DNA of 64,000 nucleotides from Bacteroidota bacterium (GTDB lineage: Bacteria; Bacteroidota; Bacteroidia; UKL13-3), in contig CANGVA010000010.1 of assembly GCA_947457395.1 (NCBI GenBank), positions 31,154 to 95,153 of the forward strand. The letters run 5' to 3'. The position numbers and the translations under genes were made by a program. Under the pieces are notes generated by a model. That model searched no databases, was not told the origin of the DNA, and was given only the letters and a program-made list of their open reading frames with translations. This document shows positions 1-9,089 of this stretch, in pieces. Within the stretch, counting starts at the first letter, position 1. Every line of letters begins with the position of its first letter.

Positions 1-411
1 AATCCTATACTTCTTGTTATACTCATCAATACATGCCAGCAATGCTCTATTATAAGGATCAGCTAATAGCACTATGTTAAGAGAAGTTAAGACGGAAGAA
101 ACACCTAAAGAAATTAAAAATTCTGTATCATTATTTGTTACAATACCATAGAATAATGCCGCACAAGAAACCACATTCATCGCTGTTCCTATATTCCTTA
201 CCCGCCTGGCCTTTTTAAAATGAGCGAAGGCAGCAGGATTGTTTCGAACCATTGGTTTTAGCTCAAATAAAGTTAGGGTTGTTTTGTTTTTAATGGCATG
301 TAAAACACCTTCATGATAAACGTAGCTTAACGAATCGGCTGATTGGGCTTGAGCTTGACAAGCCGTAAGAAAGAAAAATAGCTGAATAACAAGGATGATA
401 GATTTGAACAT
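1..411 (-). CDS. Hypothetical lipoprotein, cut by window edge
   Basis: An open frame runs from an ATG at 411 to base 1 without a stop, so only the first 137 residues are seen and the C-terminus lies outside the window. The N-terminus MFKSIILVIQLFFFLTACQA looks like a lipoprotein signal peptide with lipobox LTAC, so the product should be anchored in the envelope. Residues about 75-115 include two hydrophobic stretches (around VVSCAALFYGIV and SVLTSLNIVLL), which suggests a membrane hairpin. I do not recognise the family. It is the last gene of a minus-strand series with mazG, from which it is separated by 46 nt. Confidence 0.6.
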   Translation of the reverse strand, partial: MFKSIILVIQLFFFLTACQAQAQSADSLSYVYHEGVLHAIKNKTTLTLFELKPMVRNNPAAFAHFKKARRVRNIGTAMNVVSCAALFYGIVTNNDTEFLISLGVSSVLTSLNIVLLADPYNRALLACIDEYNKKYRI

Positions 412-457
412 GGGTTCAAAAATAGGTACCCAATAGCAAAAACAGTATGGATAATTT

Positions 458-1282
458 TTATAGGCCTGTAGCCTTGGCCTCATTCCAGATACTATCCATT
501 TCTTCCAAAGTCATATCGGTTAGATTTTTATGCATCAAACCTGCTTGTTTTTCTATAAACTGAAAACGTTGTATAAACTTCTGATTTGTTTTTTCAAGGG
601 CATCGTCAGGATTTATGTTAAACTTGCGTGCAAGGTTTACCAAGGCAAACATAAAATCACCAAACTCCTTCTCGGTTTTTTCTGTCAGGTGGTCTTTGTT
701 AAATTCATCCTTCAGCTCATTCAACTCCTCATCAACTTTTGCCCATACTTCTTTAGGTGTGGGCCAATCAAACCCAACTTGCGCAGCCTTTTCCTGCATA
801 CGCAGTGCTTTTACCAGACTTGGGGTGCCTTTGGCCACGCCACTCAAAACAGATTTATTGCCTTCCTTTAACTTTATTTGTTCCCAGTTTTCTTTTACCT
901 GTTCTGCATTTTCTACCTTTACCAATGCTCCTGCATTATTTGGATCTCCGTAAATATGCGGATGGCGTGTAATTAATTTATCACATAAACTGTTGCAAAC
1001 ATCCGCTATATCAAATACGCCTTTTTCACTGCCAATGCGCGCATAAAAAACAATATGCAACAATACATCACCCAACTCTTTCTTTATTTCAGCTAAATCG
1101 TTTTTAAGAATGGCATCACTCAATTCATATGTTTCTTCAATGGTTAAATGCCTCAGGCTTTCATTGGTTTGCTTCCTATCCCAGGGGCATTTCTCCCTAA
1201 GTTCATCCATAATATCCAGCAGGCGGGCAAATGCTTGTAATTTTTGTTCTTTGGTGTGCACGTGTGTATGATTATAGGACAA
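458..1282 (-). CDS. mazG: Nucleoside triphosphate pyrophosphohydrolase MazG
   Basis: All-alpha NTP pyrophosphohydrolase that converts (d)NTPs to (d)NMPs plus PPi in the cytoplasm, a nucleotide-pool cleaning or stress role in this family. It has the usual tandem MazG layout. The first domain carries the metal-binding EExxE of IEETYELSDAI (E49, E50, E53) followed by E69 and D72 in KKELGDVLLH; the second repeats this as DEELNELKDEF and EKEFGDFMFALVN. Length (274 aa as called) fits the family. No ATG is available: the frame opens with TTG at 1282 (MSYNHTHVHTKEQ), and a GTG at 1261 is an alternative. It lies 32 nt downstream of the metal-receptor gene on the same strand. Confidence 0.93.
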   Translation of the reverse strand: MSYNHTHVHTKEQKLQAFARLLDIMDELREKCPWDRKQTNESLRHLTIEETYELSDAILKNDLAEIKKELGDVLLHIVFYARIGSEKGVFDIADVCNSLCDKLITRHPHIYGDPNNAGALVKVENAEQVKENWEQIKLKEGNKSVLSGVAKGTPSLVKALRMQEKAAQVGFDWPTPKEVWAKVDEELNELKDEFNKDHLTEKTEKEFGDFMFALVNLARKFNINPDDALEKTNQKFIQRFQFIEKQAGLMHKNLTDMTLEEMDSIWNEAKATGL

Positions 1283-1314
1283 ATAACTCTATTATTCTTT
1301 TATTTACAAAGTCG

Positions 1315-2097
1315 TCAGGCTTGCCTAAACAAGCCATTGAAGTATGCTGCACTTTTTACTAACCTGCTGCCATACCAGCTAAACAACTCACCATCAACCA
1401 AGCGTATGCACGCCTGCGGACAAAGCTCCTGCAGTTCTGCTATATGTACATGCTTAAACGGATATGGTTCAGATGATAGTAAAATCTCAGCAGGGTTAGC
1501 TTCCTTTATCTGTGCAGCGCTCATTTCCGGATAGCGGTTTCCTGCAGCTACATTATTAAAGCCACAACGGTTTAACATATCTCCTATAAATGTATCATTT
1601 CCCGCTGCCATCCAAGGTTTGCGCCATATCAGATAAAGTGCACGTTTTTGTACTTGGCCCGGCTGAATGGCCTGAAATGATGTATTAATTGTTGAAACGA
1701 GTTGCTGCGCCTGCTCAGTGCGCCCGGTAATAGCACCTACTTGCAATATCATATCCGTTGCTTGTGCTAAATTACTTATATCGCTCATCCACACCGGAAA
1801 ATCCTGCATAAGTTCTGTAATTTGCTCTTGCGTATTCTCTTCTTTATTGCCAATAATTAAATCGGGTTTTAATGCTGTTATTTTATCAAGTTGTAATTTT
1901 TTGGTACCACCTATGCTGGTTTTTTGCTGATGCGCCCAATCCGGATGTATGCAAAACAAGGTTTGGCCAACCACTAAATCTCCTAAATCTAAATCATAAA
2001 GCAATTCCGTTTGCGAAGGCACAAGTGATACGATGCGCTGCACAGGCAACTGAAGGCATACCTCCCTACCCATCTGATCGGTAAACACATGTTTCAT
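1315..2097 (-). CDS. Helical-backbone metal receptor / BtuF-like binding protein without signal peptide
   Basis: The 260-residue protein matches the periplasmic-binding fold of BtuF/FecB-type receptors (cobalamin or siderophore binding): an early RIVSLVPSQTELLYDL strand-helix, GQTLFCIHPD, and a long linker helix between lobes. Unlike classical members it starts directly with MKHVFTDQMGREVCLQL, with no signal peptide or lipobox, so it appears to be cytoplasmic or exported in an unknown way. No ABC permease or ATPase lies nearby. An exact Bacteroidota -7 box TAAATTTG (2110-2103) ends five bases before the ATG, so the mRNA is probably leaderless. Substrate cannot be told from sequence. Confidence 0.8.
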   Translation of the reverse strand: MKHVFTDQMGREVCLQLPVQRIVSLVPSQTELLYDLDLGDLVVGQTLFCIHPDWAHQQKTSIGGTKKLQLDKITALKPDLIIGNKEENTQEQITELMQDFPVWMSDISNLAQATDMILQVGAITGRTEQAQQLVSTINTSFQAIQPGQVQKRALYLIWRKPWMAAGNDTFIGDMLNRCGFNNVAAGNRYPEMSAAQIKEANPAEILLSSEPYPFKHVHIAELQELCPQACIRLVDGELFSWYGSRLVKSAAYFNGLFRQA

Positions 2098-2102
2098 GGG
2101 GT

Positions 2103-2110
2103 CAAATTTA
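2103..2110 (-). promoter_or_regulatory. -7 promoter box of the metal-receptor gene
   Basis: Minus-strand TAAATTTG, an exact match to the Bacteroidota -7 consensus TAnnTTTG, five bases (ACCCC) before the ATG at 2097. Transcription would begin at or next to the start codon. No clear -33 TTTG is seen. Confidence 0.55.
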
Positions 2111-2157
2111 CTTTACTCGCTGAAAATTCTTTTATTTGTTGGTAAATGACAATAATT

Positions 2158-2706
2158 ATGGAAAACGAAAAACCAAATCTTGTACAACATGCGCTTAAAT
2201 TCGGCTTAATTATGGGCTTATTTAATATTGTCCTGCAATTGGGTATTTATATTGTTAAAAAGGAGCTGCTGGTATCTTTTTGGGTTGCTTTTGCAGCCAT
2301 TGTGGTAACCATTGTACTGGCTATTTATCCTATCAGGAACTTTCGCAGTCAGCAAGGAGGATCCATTACATTTAAAGATGCGTTTTTAATTGGTTTTATT
2401 GTATTTGCAGGCAGCGGATTATTAACCAATGTTTTTCAATACTTGTTATATAACTTTATTGACCCGCAGTTGCCAGACTTTATTAAAGAAAAAGCCATAG
2501 AAAAAACAGTAGGTCTTATGGAGCGTTTTGGTGCTGGTCAGGAAGAAATTGCCAAAGCTATAGAGCCGCTGGAGAAAGAAGATTTTAAACAAACACCATC
2601 AAAACTGGGCACTTCTTTTCTAGGAAATGTAATGATGGGTGCATTTCTTTCGTTACTGATTGCATTGTTTACCCGTAAAAATCCCAAGAACCATAACATC
2701 GAATGA
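2158..2706 (+). CDS. DUF4199 family membrane protein
   Basis: Small integral membrane protein, typical of Bacteroidota, function unknown. The pattern is that of DUF4199: MENEKPNLVQHALKFGLIMG, two N-terminal membrane segments, a conserved GSITFKDAFLIGFIVF, a third helix, a charged amphipathic region rich in Glu/Lys (FIKEKAIEKTVGLMERFGAG) and a last helix FLGNVMMGAFLSLLIALF. An upstream in-frame ATG at 2146 would add four residues (MTII); family members usually begin at the MEN-type start, so 2158 is preferred. Its stop overlaps the ATG of the following glycosyltransferase (2703), so the two are translationally coupled, as is common for DUF4199-GT2 pairs. Confidence 0.85.
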   Translation: MENEKPNLVQHALKFGLIMGLFNIVLQLGIYIVKKELLVSFWVAFAAIVVTIVLAIYPIRNFRSQQGGSITFKDAFLIGFIVFAGSGLLTNVFQYLLYNFIDPQLPDFIKEKAIEKTVGLMERFGAGQEEIAKAIEPLEKEDFKQTPSKLGTSFLGNVMMGAFLSLLIALFTRKNPKNHNIE

Positions 2707-3680
2707 GCCAAGCAACGAAATACGATATTTCAGTTATCATTCCTTTATACAACGAGGATGAATCCCTGCCCGAATTAAGTGATTGGATTGCCCGTGTTAT
2801 GCAGGGAAATAATTTTACCTACGAAGTACTGATGATTGATGACGGCAGTACCGACCGTTCCTGGCAAGTAGTAAATGAAATAAACCAAAAGAACAGTTGC
2901 TTTAAAGGCATACGTTTTAGAAGGAATTATGGAAAATCTGCAGCTTTAAATGTAGGTTTTCATGAAGCCAAGGGACGCGTAATCATAACCATGGATGCCG
3001 ACATGCAGGATAGCCCTGATGAGATACCTGGCTTATATAAGATGATAACTGAAGAAGGTTTTGATCTGGTATCCGGATGGAAAAAGAAACGTTACGACCC
3101 TATTACCAAAACCATTCCAACCAAATTGTTTAATTGGGTTACCCAGCAAATGAGTGGCTTAAAGTTGCATGATTTTAACTGTGGGCTTAAAGCCTATCAT
3201 TTTGAAGTGGTAAAAAACATTGAAGTATACAACGAAATGCACCGCTACATACCGGTTATTGCTAAGTGGGCGGGCTTTAGAAAAATAGGGGAAAAAGTAG
3301 TACAACACAGGGCACGTAAATACGGCACCACCAAGTTTGGCTTGGAGCGTTTTGTGAATGGTTTTCTTGATTTGCTAACCATATTTTTTGTATCCAAGTT
3401 TGGCAAAAAACCCATGCATTTTTTTGGCGTATTGGGAACCATTTCCTTTGTAAGCGGCTTTCTGGTTACTTGTTATTTGGTTATTGAGAAGCTATACAAT
3501 GTGGCCAATCAGGTTGAGCACAGGGGTATAACCGAACAGCCTTTGTTTTATATTGCATTAACAGTTGCCATTATTGGCGTGCAACTCTTTCTGGCAGGTT
3601 TTATTGGCGAAATGATTTCACGCAATGCCAGTGAACGCAATATCTATGGCATTAAACAAAAGATAGGATTAGGTGAGTAA
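2703..3680 (+). CDS. Family 2 glycosyltransferase, DPM1/bactoprenol type
   Basis: GT-A fold glycosyltransferase of 325 aa: DISVIIPLYNEDESLPEL nucleotide-binding start, MIDDGSTDRSW, the metal-binding ITMDADMQDSPDEIP region, and LHDFNCGLKAY. Two C-terminal membrane segments (about 245-270 and 282-305) place it in the inner membrane, as in enzymes that load a sugar onto polyprenyl phosphate or elongate a lipid-linked glycan. It starts on an ATG overlapping the DUF4199 stop and its end overlaps the next glycosyltransferase by 8 nt, so the cluster is one transcription unit. The sugar donor cannot be read from the sequence. Confidence 0.9.
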   Translation: MSQATKYDISVIIPLYNEDESLPELSDWIARVMQGNNFTYEVLMIDDGSTDRSWQVVNEINQKNSCFKGIRFRRNYGKSAALNVGFHEAKGRVIITMDADMQDSPDEIPGLYKMITEEGFDLVSGWKKKRYDPITKTIPTKLFNWVTQQMSGLKLHDFNCGLKAYHFEVVKNIEVYNEMHRYIPVIAKWAGFRKIGEKVVQHRARKYGTTKFGLERFVNGFLDLLTIFFVSKFGKKPMHFFGVLGTISFVSGFLVTCYLVIEKLYNVANQVEHRGITEQPLFYIALTVAIIGVQLFLAGFIGEMISRNASERNIYGIKQKIGLGE

Positions 3681-4797
3681 AATACTGATTGTTGGGCCTG
3701 CCTATCCGCTCAGGGGAGGTTTAGCTACCTACAATGAAAGGCTGGCACAGGAGTTTCAATCAATGGGTCACCAATGCCACATACTCAGTTTTTCGTTGCA
3801 GTACCCCTCCCTCCTTTTTCCCGGTAAAACCCAATATGCAACCGAAGAGGCTGCGCCCGAGGCCATTTCCATTTACGCTGAAATTAACTCCATTAACCCG
3901 CTAAACTGGATAAAAGTAGGAAGGCGTATTAAAAATGATTCTTATGACCTGGTTATTTTCCGATATTGGATGAGTTTTATGGCACCTGCCTTCGGCACCA
4001 TTGCTTCCATTATTAAAAAAAACAAACATACGCGCGTGCTGGCTATTTGTGACAACCTTATTCCGCATGAGCAACGCTTCTTTGATAAACCTTTTACCAA
4101 TTATTTTATAAGCAAGTGTGATGGCTTTTTAACCATGTCGCACGCAGTAAAACAACAACTGCATAAATGGCCCGTTAATAAGCCTGTAGCCTATTCTCCA
4201 CATCCTATGTATGATATGTTTGGTCCTGAAATAAGTAAAAATGCAGCCAAACAAAAGCTAGGGTTGGATGACAATAGCCATTATCTGCTATTTTTTGGGT
4301 TTATTAGAAAATATAAAGGCTTGCACCTGCTGCTGGATGCATTTGCAGATGCGCGCTTGCGTCATTTAAATCTTAAACTCATTGTTGCCGGAGAGTTTTA
4401 TGAAGATGCCAAACCTTACCTTGAGCAAATTGATAAACTGGGATTAACCGATACGGTTATATTAAGCAATGATTTTATTCCCAATACCAGCGTCTCCGCT
4501 TATTTCTGTGCCGCAGATGTGGTAGTGCAGCCATATTTGAATGCCACGCAAAGTGGGGTTACACAAATTGCATATTATTATGATAAACCCATGATCGTAA
4601 CAAATGTGGGCGGCCTTGCTGAACTGGTGCCAGATGGCTCTGCCGGATTGGTTGTTGAAACCACAAAAGAGGCGGTTGCCAATGCCATTTTCGATTTCTA
4701 TAATCAACAATTGGAAAATCAAATGAAGTTAGCAGTAAGGGAGGAAAAACAAAAATTTACCTGGTCTTATCTCTGCAATCAATTATTAAATCTGTAA
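3673..4797 (+). CDS. Family 4 glycosyltransferase
   Basis: GT-B fold retaining glycosyltransferase, 374 aa. The N-terminal domain starts with KILIVGPAYPLRGGLATYNE, a glycine-rich acceptor loop. The C-terminal donor domain has LLFFGFIRKYKGLHLLLDAF, VILSNDFIPNTSVSAYFCAADVVVQPY and VTNVGGLAELVPDGSAGLVV, typical of GT4. No membrane segment or signal, so cytoplasmic, building lipid-linked glycan or exopolysaccharide. Start is GTG at 3673, inside the end of the preceding gene; the next gene starts directly after its stop. Confidence 0.9.
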   Translation: MSKILIVGPAYPLRGGLATYNERLAQEFQSMGHQCHILSFSLQYPSLLFPGKTQYATEEAAPEAISIYAEINSINPLNWIKVGRRIKNDSYDLVIFRYWMSFMAPAFGTIASIIKKNKHTRVLAICDNLIPHEQRFFDKPFTNYFISKCDGFLTMSHAVKQQLHKWPVNKPVAYSPHPMYDMFGPEISKNAAKQKLGLDDNSHYLLFFGFIRKYKGLHLLLDAFADARLRHLNLKLIVAGEFYEDAKPYLEQIDKLGLTDTVILSNDFIPNTSVSAYFCAADVVVQPYLNATQSGVTQIAYYYDKPMIVTNVGGLAELVPDGSAGLVVETTKEAVANAIFDFYNQQLENQMKLAVREEKQKFTWSYLCNQLLNL

Positions 4798-5928
4798 GTG
4801 AGTCGCCTCCACATTTGCCATATATCAAGCGTTCACAGTACGACTGATACCCGTGTTTTTTATCGTGAATGCATGAGCCTTGCTGAAAAGCACCGGGTTA
4901 CCCTCATTGCAATTGGCAATGAAAGCGGAAACATACATGGCGTAGAGGTAATTGCATTGTCAAAGCCACGAAACAGAATGTTCAGGCTGCTCTTTACCAC
5001 TTTTAAAGTTTTTTGGGAGGCAAAAAAGCAGCAAGCAGATGTATATCATTTCCATGACCCTGAGCTTATTCCTTACGCACTTTTACTTAAATCTCAGGGT
5101 AAGCAAGTTGTGTTTGATATACATGAAAATATAACAGAGAGCATGAAAGCCAAAAAATGGCTTCCTGTTAAATGGTTCTTTATTTATGTATATCTTTTAT
5201 TTGATAAGCTTGCAGCCCGCTATTTTCATCTTATTCTGGCAGAAGATGCTTACAGAGCGGTTTACAGCAGGCGTTATCCCAATAAGCAGCTTACCATTGT
5301 AAGGAACTTTGCTCCAACACGGATGCTTTTACCATTTAGGCAACATCAAAGAAGCCAATTGCCCATGCACATTTTTTACATGGGTAGTTTGGATGAATTG
5401 TATTGCATAGAGCCAATGCTGCATGCCATATTCCTGCTTAAGGAAAAAGGCTACAAGCCATTACTTAAAATGGTTGGCTGGCTAAGTTCGGATGTGAAGA
5501 CAAGAATTGGTAAGTTGCCTTACTTTAACCAAATACAAGAAAATTTAGCTTTTTATGGGTATCAGGATATTTCTGTAGGTTATTCGTTTTCTCTTGATTG
5601 TTCAATGGGATTTAGTTTTGTTAGCAACAATGTAAACGTAAGAGAATCATTACCACGCAAAATGTTTGAGTATATGCAAATTGGCTTACCTGTAATCAGT
5701 TCGGGGTATGAAACTTACAGAAGCCTGGTAGAGGCAAACCGCATCGGTGTTTGTATTGATTCCTGCACTGGTGAGAATATTGCAGATGCAGCAATAAAAC
5801 TCATGCAGGATAAAAAAGGCCTTGATCGGCTGGTGTTAAACAACATAAAGGCTGCAACTGACATCTATAATTGGGAAAAAGAATCAAGTATTCTTATTGA
5901 TTTTTATGATAATTTGATCAAAAAATAA
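4798..5928 (+). CDS. Family 4-like glycosyltransferase
   Basis: 376-residue GT-B type glycosyltransferase: RLHICHISSVHSTTDTRVFYR (N-terminal domain with the HxxxDxR loop seen in GT4 sugar transferases), YHFHDPELIPYALLL, VVFDIHENITESM, and a C-terminal donor domain with HIFYMGSLDELYCIEPML and LPRKMFEYMQIGLPVISS. Starts with GTG at 4798 with zero spacing from the preceding stop, hence co-translated. Together with the two genes upstream it forms a three-transferase glycan assembly unit. The 181-nt region downstream up to exbB holds no gene. Confidence 0.87.
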   Translation: MSRLHICHISSVHSTTDTRVFYRECMSLAEKHRVTLIAIGNESGNIHGVEVIALSKPRNRMFRLLFTTFKVFWEAKKQQADVYHFHDPELIPYALLLKSQGKQVVFDIHENITESMKAKKWLPVKWFFIYVYLLFDKLAARYFHLILAEDAYRAVYSRRYPNKQLTIVRNFAPTRMLLPFRQHQRSQLPMHIFYMGSLDELYCIEPMLHAIFLLKEKGYKPLLKMVGWLSSDVKTRIGKLPYFNQIQENLAFYGYQDISVGYSFSLDCSMGFSFVSNNVNVRESLPRKMFEYMQIGLPVISSGYETYRSLVEANRIGVCIDSCTGENIADAAIKLMQDKKGLDRLVLNNIKAATDIYNWEKESSILIDFYDNLIKK

Positions 5929-6109
5929 TACCAAATCATATACGTAAATCAAGTGTTTGGCCACTTTGAGAGGATTAGTAGAGTCGGTTTATCGTTATAT
6001 TTTATCGTTTTATCACCCTAAGCGGGCAATTGGTATATAAATTTTTCGTTAACTGATATTAAAATCAATTTTTTATTCTTTTTTTGCGAAGCATATAATT
6101 ATTAAACAC

Positions 6110-6934
6110 ATGAACAAGGTTCAAACACAAAAACAAGAAAGCAAATTTAAAAGCATGTTTGCGTCATTCGCTATTCCTGCATTAGTAGCGGTAGGTATTT
6201 GCATATACCTCTTTGTATTAGGTAATCCGTCTAACTTTGAAGGAGGCGACCCTAAAAATCACCCGATTCCTGATGGCGTTGGTCACGTACTGGGTCTTAT
6301 TTATAAAGGCGGTTTCATTGTGCCTATTCTTATTTCATTGGTATTAATGAGTATTACTTTCTCAATAGAGCGTTTCCTAACCATTACCAAAGCTTCCGGC
6401 AAAGGATCAGCGGAAGCGTTTGTCAGAAAAGTACAGTCGCAATTATCGGCTGGTAATATTGATGCGGCTTTGGCGGAATGCGACAAACAACAAGGCAGTG
6501 TTGCCAACGTGGTTAAATCTGTACTACACAAGTACAAAGAAATGGCAGCCAATAAAGAAATGAACACAGACCAGCGCGTGCTTGCCATCCAAAAAGAATT
6601 GGAAGAGTCGGTATCGCTTGAATTGCCAATGCTGGAGAAAAACCTTGTAATTATAGCTACCATGGCATCGGTTTCAACCCTTATTGCACTTTTAGGAACT
6701 GTATTGGGTATGATCAAGGCGTTCTCGGCCCTTGCCAGTGCAGGTTCGCCTGACTCGGTTGCACTTGCCAATGGTATTTCTGAGGCGCTAATTAATACAG
6801 CTTTGGGTATCGGTAACTCAGCTATTGCTATCATTATGTATAATGTATTTACTACCAAAATTGATAAGATTACATATACCATTGATGAGGCAGGTTTTAG
6901 CATTACCCAGCAATTTGCAGCTGCACACAAATAA
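6110..6934 (+). CDS. exbB: MotA/TolQ/ExbB proton channel family protein
   Basis: Inner-membrane proton-channel subunit that, with ExbD and TonB, transmits proton-motive force to outer-membrane receptors. 274 aa with a first membrane segment at about 20-40 (IPALVAVGICIYLFVLG), a second around 72-90 before the conserved SIERF, and the paired C-terminal helices VIIATMASVSTLIALLGTVLGMI and ALINTALGIGNSAIAIIMYN that hold the signature Thr/Gly residues of the family. It is first in the exbB-exbD-exbD-tonB cluster, 75 nt ahead of the first exbD. The AT-rich 5' region must contain the promoter, but no perfect TAnnTTTG is present. Confidence 0.93.
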   Translation: MNKVQTQKQESKFKSMFASFAIPALVAVGICIYLFVLGNPSNFEGGDPKNHPIPDGVGHVLGLIYKGGFIVPILISLVLMSITFSIERFLTITKASGKGSAEAFVRKVQSQLSAGNIDAALAECDKQQGSVANVVKSVLHKYKEMAANKEMNTDQRVLAIQKELEESVSLELPMLEKNLVIIATMASVSTLIALLGTVLGMIKAFSALASAGSPDSVALANGISEALINTALGIGNSAIAIIMYNVFTTKIDKITYTIDEAGFSITQQFAAAHK

Positions 6935-7009
6935 TTGATTGAAAACCGGGGATTGTTAACTCAATCCAATATTTCATGTAACACATTCAATCATTTAATA
7001 AGTTAACAC

Positions 7010-7606
7010 ATGCCAAAAGTTAAAGTACCTCGTAAAAGCACATCGGTAGACATGACAGCCATGACAGACGTGGCTTTCCTCCTGCTTACCTTCTTTATGC
7101 TTGCTACGAAGTTTAAACCTGACGAGCCTGTTATCGTTGATACCCCCTCTTCCATTTCTGAAATTAAATTACCCGAGTCGAATGTGATTTTAATAACCAT
7201 TGATAAAAACGACCGAGTATTTTTTGGAGTAGATGGGCAGCCAACTAGGGAAAAGGTATTGAGAAGCATGGCAGATAAATATAAAGTATCCTTTACCGAA
7301 AAACAGATAAAGGAATTTTCTCTCTTGTCAACCTTCGGTGTACCTATTGCACAATTGCCACAGCTATTGGATATGAAAGCAGAAGAAAGACTGAAGGTAG
7401 CCCAATCAGGCATACCATGCGATTCATTGAACAACGAATTGTCTGACTGGATTTGGCAAACACGTTTGGCCAATAATGTGGTGCGTATTGCTGTAAAAGG
7501 CGACAGAGAAACCAATTATCCGGTGGTGAAAAGAGTGATTGCAACGCTGCAGGAAAGAAAAGTAAACCGTTTCAACTTCATCACAAGTATGGAGCGGGCA
7601 GAGTAA
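7010..7606 (+). CDS. exbD: ExbD/TolR family biopolymer transport protein
   Basis: 198 aa. The N-terminal basic tail and single membrane segment carry the family signature: TSVDMTAMTDVAFLLLTFFML, in which the Asp of MTDVAF is the proton-coupling residue. The rest is a periplasmic domain with an insertion compared with the ~140-residue E. coli protein, ending VVKRVIATLQERKVNRFNF, the usual ExbD helix-strand end. Paired with a second ExbD directly downstream, a duplication typical of Bacteroidota clusters. Confidence 0.93.
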   Translation: MPKVKVPRKSTSVDMTAMTDVAFLLLTFFMLATKFKPDEPVIVDTPSSISEIKLPESNVILITIDKNDRVFFGVDGQPTREKVLRSMADKYKVSFTEKQIKEFSLLSTFGVPIAQLPQLLDMKAEERLKVAQSGIPCDSLNNELSDWIWQTRLANNVVRIAVKGDRETNYPVVKRVIATLQERKVNRFNFITSMERAE

Positions 7607-7634
7607 TTTTTAAACGTTAAAAGAAAGAAGTAAA

Positions 7635-8270
7635 ATGGCAGAAATAGAAGGCGGTGGCGGTGGCGGTAAACACAAAGGTGGTAAGAACAGAGGCAAAAAA
7701 CTTTCTACCAGGGTAGATTTTACCCCGATGGTAGATTTGGGATTCCTCCTCATTACCTTCTTTATGCTCACCACCAGCATGAATAAGCCGCAAACGATGG
7801 AAATAAATATGCCTGATAAGGATGTTAAAACCGAGGAGGAAAAAACCAAGGTTAAAGCATCGCAGGCAGTTACACTGCTGCTTACAAAAGATGACAAAGT
7901 AGTGTATTATTTTATGCAACAAAACGGAGAACCTGGTACACCCATGATTACCGATTATTCTCCCGGAGGTATTAGGGCTACACTTATAAAGGAAAACAAA
8001 GCACGCAACCCTAATATCGATTCAGTAGCCATCTATAAACAGCAACTGAATATGGGGCAAATAGATGAGCCAACTTATAAAGCACATGCCAGCCAGATAA
8101 AAAGTTTTAAAGATGGGCTAATTGTGGTGATAAAGGCCACTGATAAATCTAAATACAAGAATATGATTGATATCTTAGATGAGATGCTTATCTGTAATAT
8201 TGGTCGCTATGCAGTCGTTGATATCAGTGATATTGAATTGGAAATGCTTAAAACCGTTAACCTTGAATAA
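7635..8270 (+). CDS. exbD: Second ExbD/TolR family protein
   Basis: 211 aa. A glycine- and lysine-rich cytoplasmic tail (EGGGGGGKHKGG) precedes the membrane segment RVDFTPMVDLGFLLITFFML, with the proton-coupling Asp in PMVDLGF. The periplasmic part contains YKNMIDILDEMLICNIGRYAVVDI, the equivalent of the ExbD C-terminal domain. 28 nt after the first exbD and 2 nt before tonB, so all are co-transcribed. The different tail and longer periplasmic domain suggest the two ExbD proteins form a hetero-oligomer or serve different partners (inference). Confidence 0.92.
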   Translation: MAEIEGGGGGGKHKGGKNRGKKLSTRVDFTPMVDLGFLLITFFMLTTSMNKPQTMEINMPDKDVKTEEEKTKVKASQAVTLLLTKDDKVVYYFMQQNGEPGTPMITDYSPGGIRATLIKENKARNPNIDSVAIYKQQLNMGQIDEPTYKAHASQIKSFKDGLIVVIKATDKSKYKNMIDILDEMLICNIGRYAVVDISDIELEMLKTVNLE

Positions 8271-8272
8271 TT

Positions 8273-9082
8273 ATGGCACTAGGTAAAATAAATATATTTG
8301 ATGGCGCTTGGGTTGATTTGGTTTTTAAAGGCCGTAACCAAAACTATGGTGCATACGTGCTCAGAAAAAAGAGTGACGAGTACACCAATAAAGGAGTGCT
8401 GTTTGCTATTGTGTTTTTTACACTGGCTATTTCAGCTCCAATGATTGTAAACTATATTAAAGGCTTGGTTCCAAAAGATTTGGAGGATGTAAAGGTTGTT
8501 GAAGTAAATACACTGGAAGAACCACCACCGGTTGATAAGGATCAACCGCCACCGCCTCCGGTTGAACCTCCTCCACCATTAAAATCTACGGTTAAATTTA
8601 CTCCACCTGAAATTAAGCCTGATGAAGAGGTTCCAGATGAACCACCACCAACACAGGACGATATGAAGGATAAAGATGCGGGTACAAAAACCGTTGAAGG
8701 CGACCCTGAAGGTGTGGATGCAAGTTTGCTTGAATCTGGTGATGGATTAACAGGTGAAGAAGCAACTGAGATTGTAACGTTTGCTGAACAAATGCCTGAG
8801 TTTCCTGGAGGCCAGGAAGCCATGATGGCTTTCTTAAGCAAAAATATACAATACCCCCCAATGGCACGTGAGAATGGTATTGAAGGCCGTGTGGTATTGC
8901 AGTTTGTGGTTGACAGAGACGGAAATATTTCGAATATAGAAATCGTAAAGAAATTGGGCTGGGGCTTGGAAGAAGAAGCCATACGCGTGGTAAAAACCAT
9001 GCCTGCATGGAAGCCTGCTAAACAAAATGGCAAGCCTGTTGTGCTCCGTATGATATTGCCTATCGTATTTAAATTGCAGTAA
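8273..9082 (+). CDS. tonB: Energy transducer TonB
   Basis: 269 aa. N-terminal motif WVDLVFKGRNQNYGAYVLRK, characteristic of Bacteroidota TonB proteins, then one membrane segment (about 43-63), a proline-rich periplasm-spanning region (PPPVDKDQPPPPPVEPPPP and similar to about residue 130) and a C-terminal TonB domain (about 175-269) with FPGGQEAMMAFLSKNIQYP, GRVVLQFVVDRDGNISNIEI and the terminal PIVFKLQ strand. It delivers energy from ExbB/ExbD to TonB-dependent receptors, such as the one encoded at 53687. Confidence 0.95.
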   Translation: MALGKINIFDGAWVDLVFKGRNQNYGAYVLRKKSDEYTNKGVLFAIVFFTLAISAPMIVNYIKGLVPKDLEDVKVVEVNTLEEPPPVDKDQPPPPPVEPPPPLKSTVKFTPPEIKPDEEVPDEPPPTQDDMKDKDAGTKTVEGDPEGVDASLLESGDGLTGEEATEIVTFAEQMPEFPGGQEAMMAFLSKNIQYPPMARENGIEGRVVLQFVVDRDGNISNIEIVKKLGWGLEEEAIRVVKTMPAWKPAKQNGKPVVLRMILPIVFKLQ

Positions 9083-9089
9083 ATGCATT

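Noticed and set aside
6301..6930. 209-residue antisense frame in exbB
   Set aside because: Fully inside a well-recognised gene; composition is that of an antisense shadow.
8542..9033. 163-residue antisense frame across tonB
   Set aside because: A mirror of the proline-rich codons (CCA/CCT read as Gly/Ser on the other strand), with no start signal or recognisable domain.
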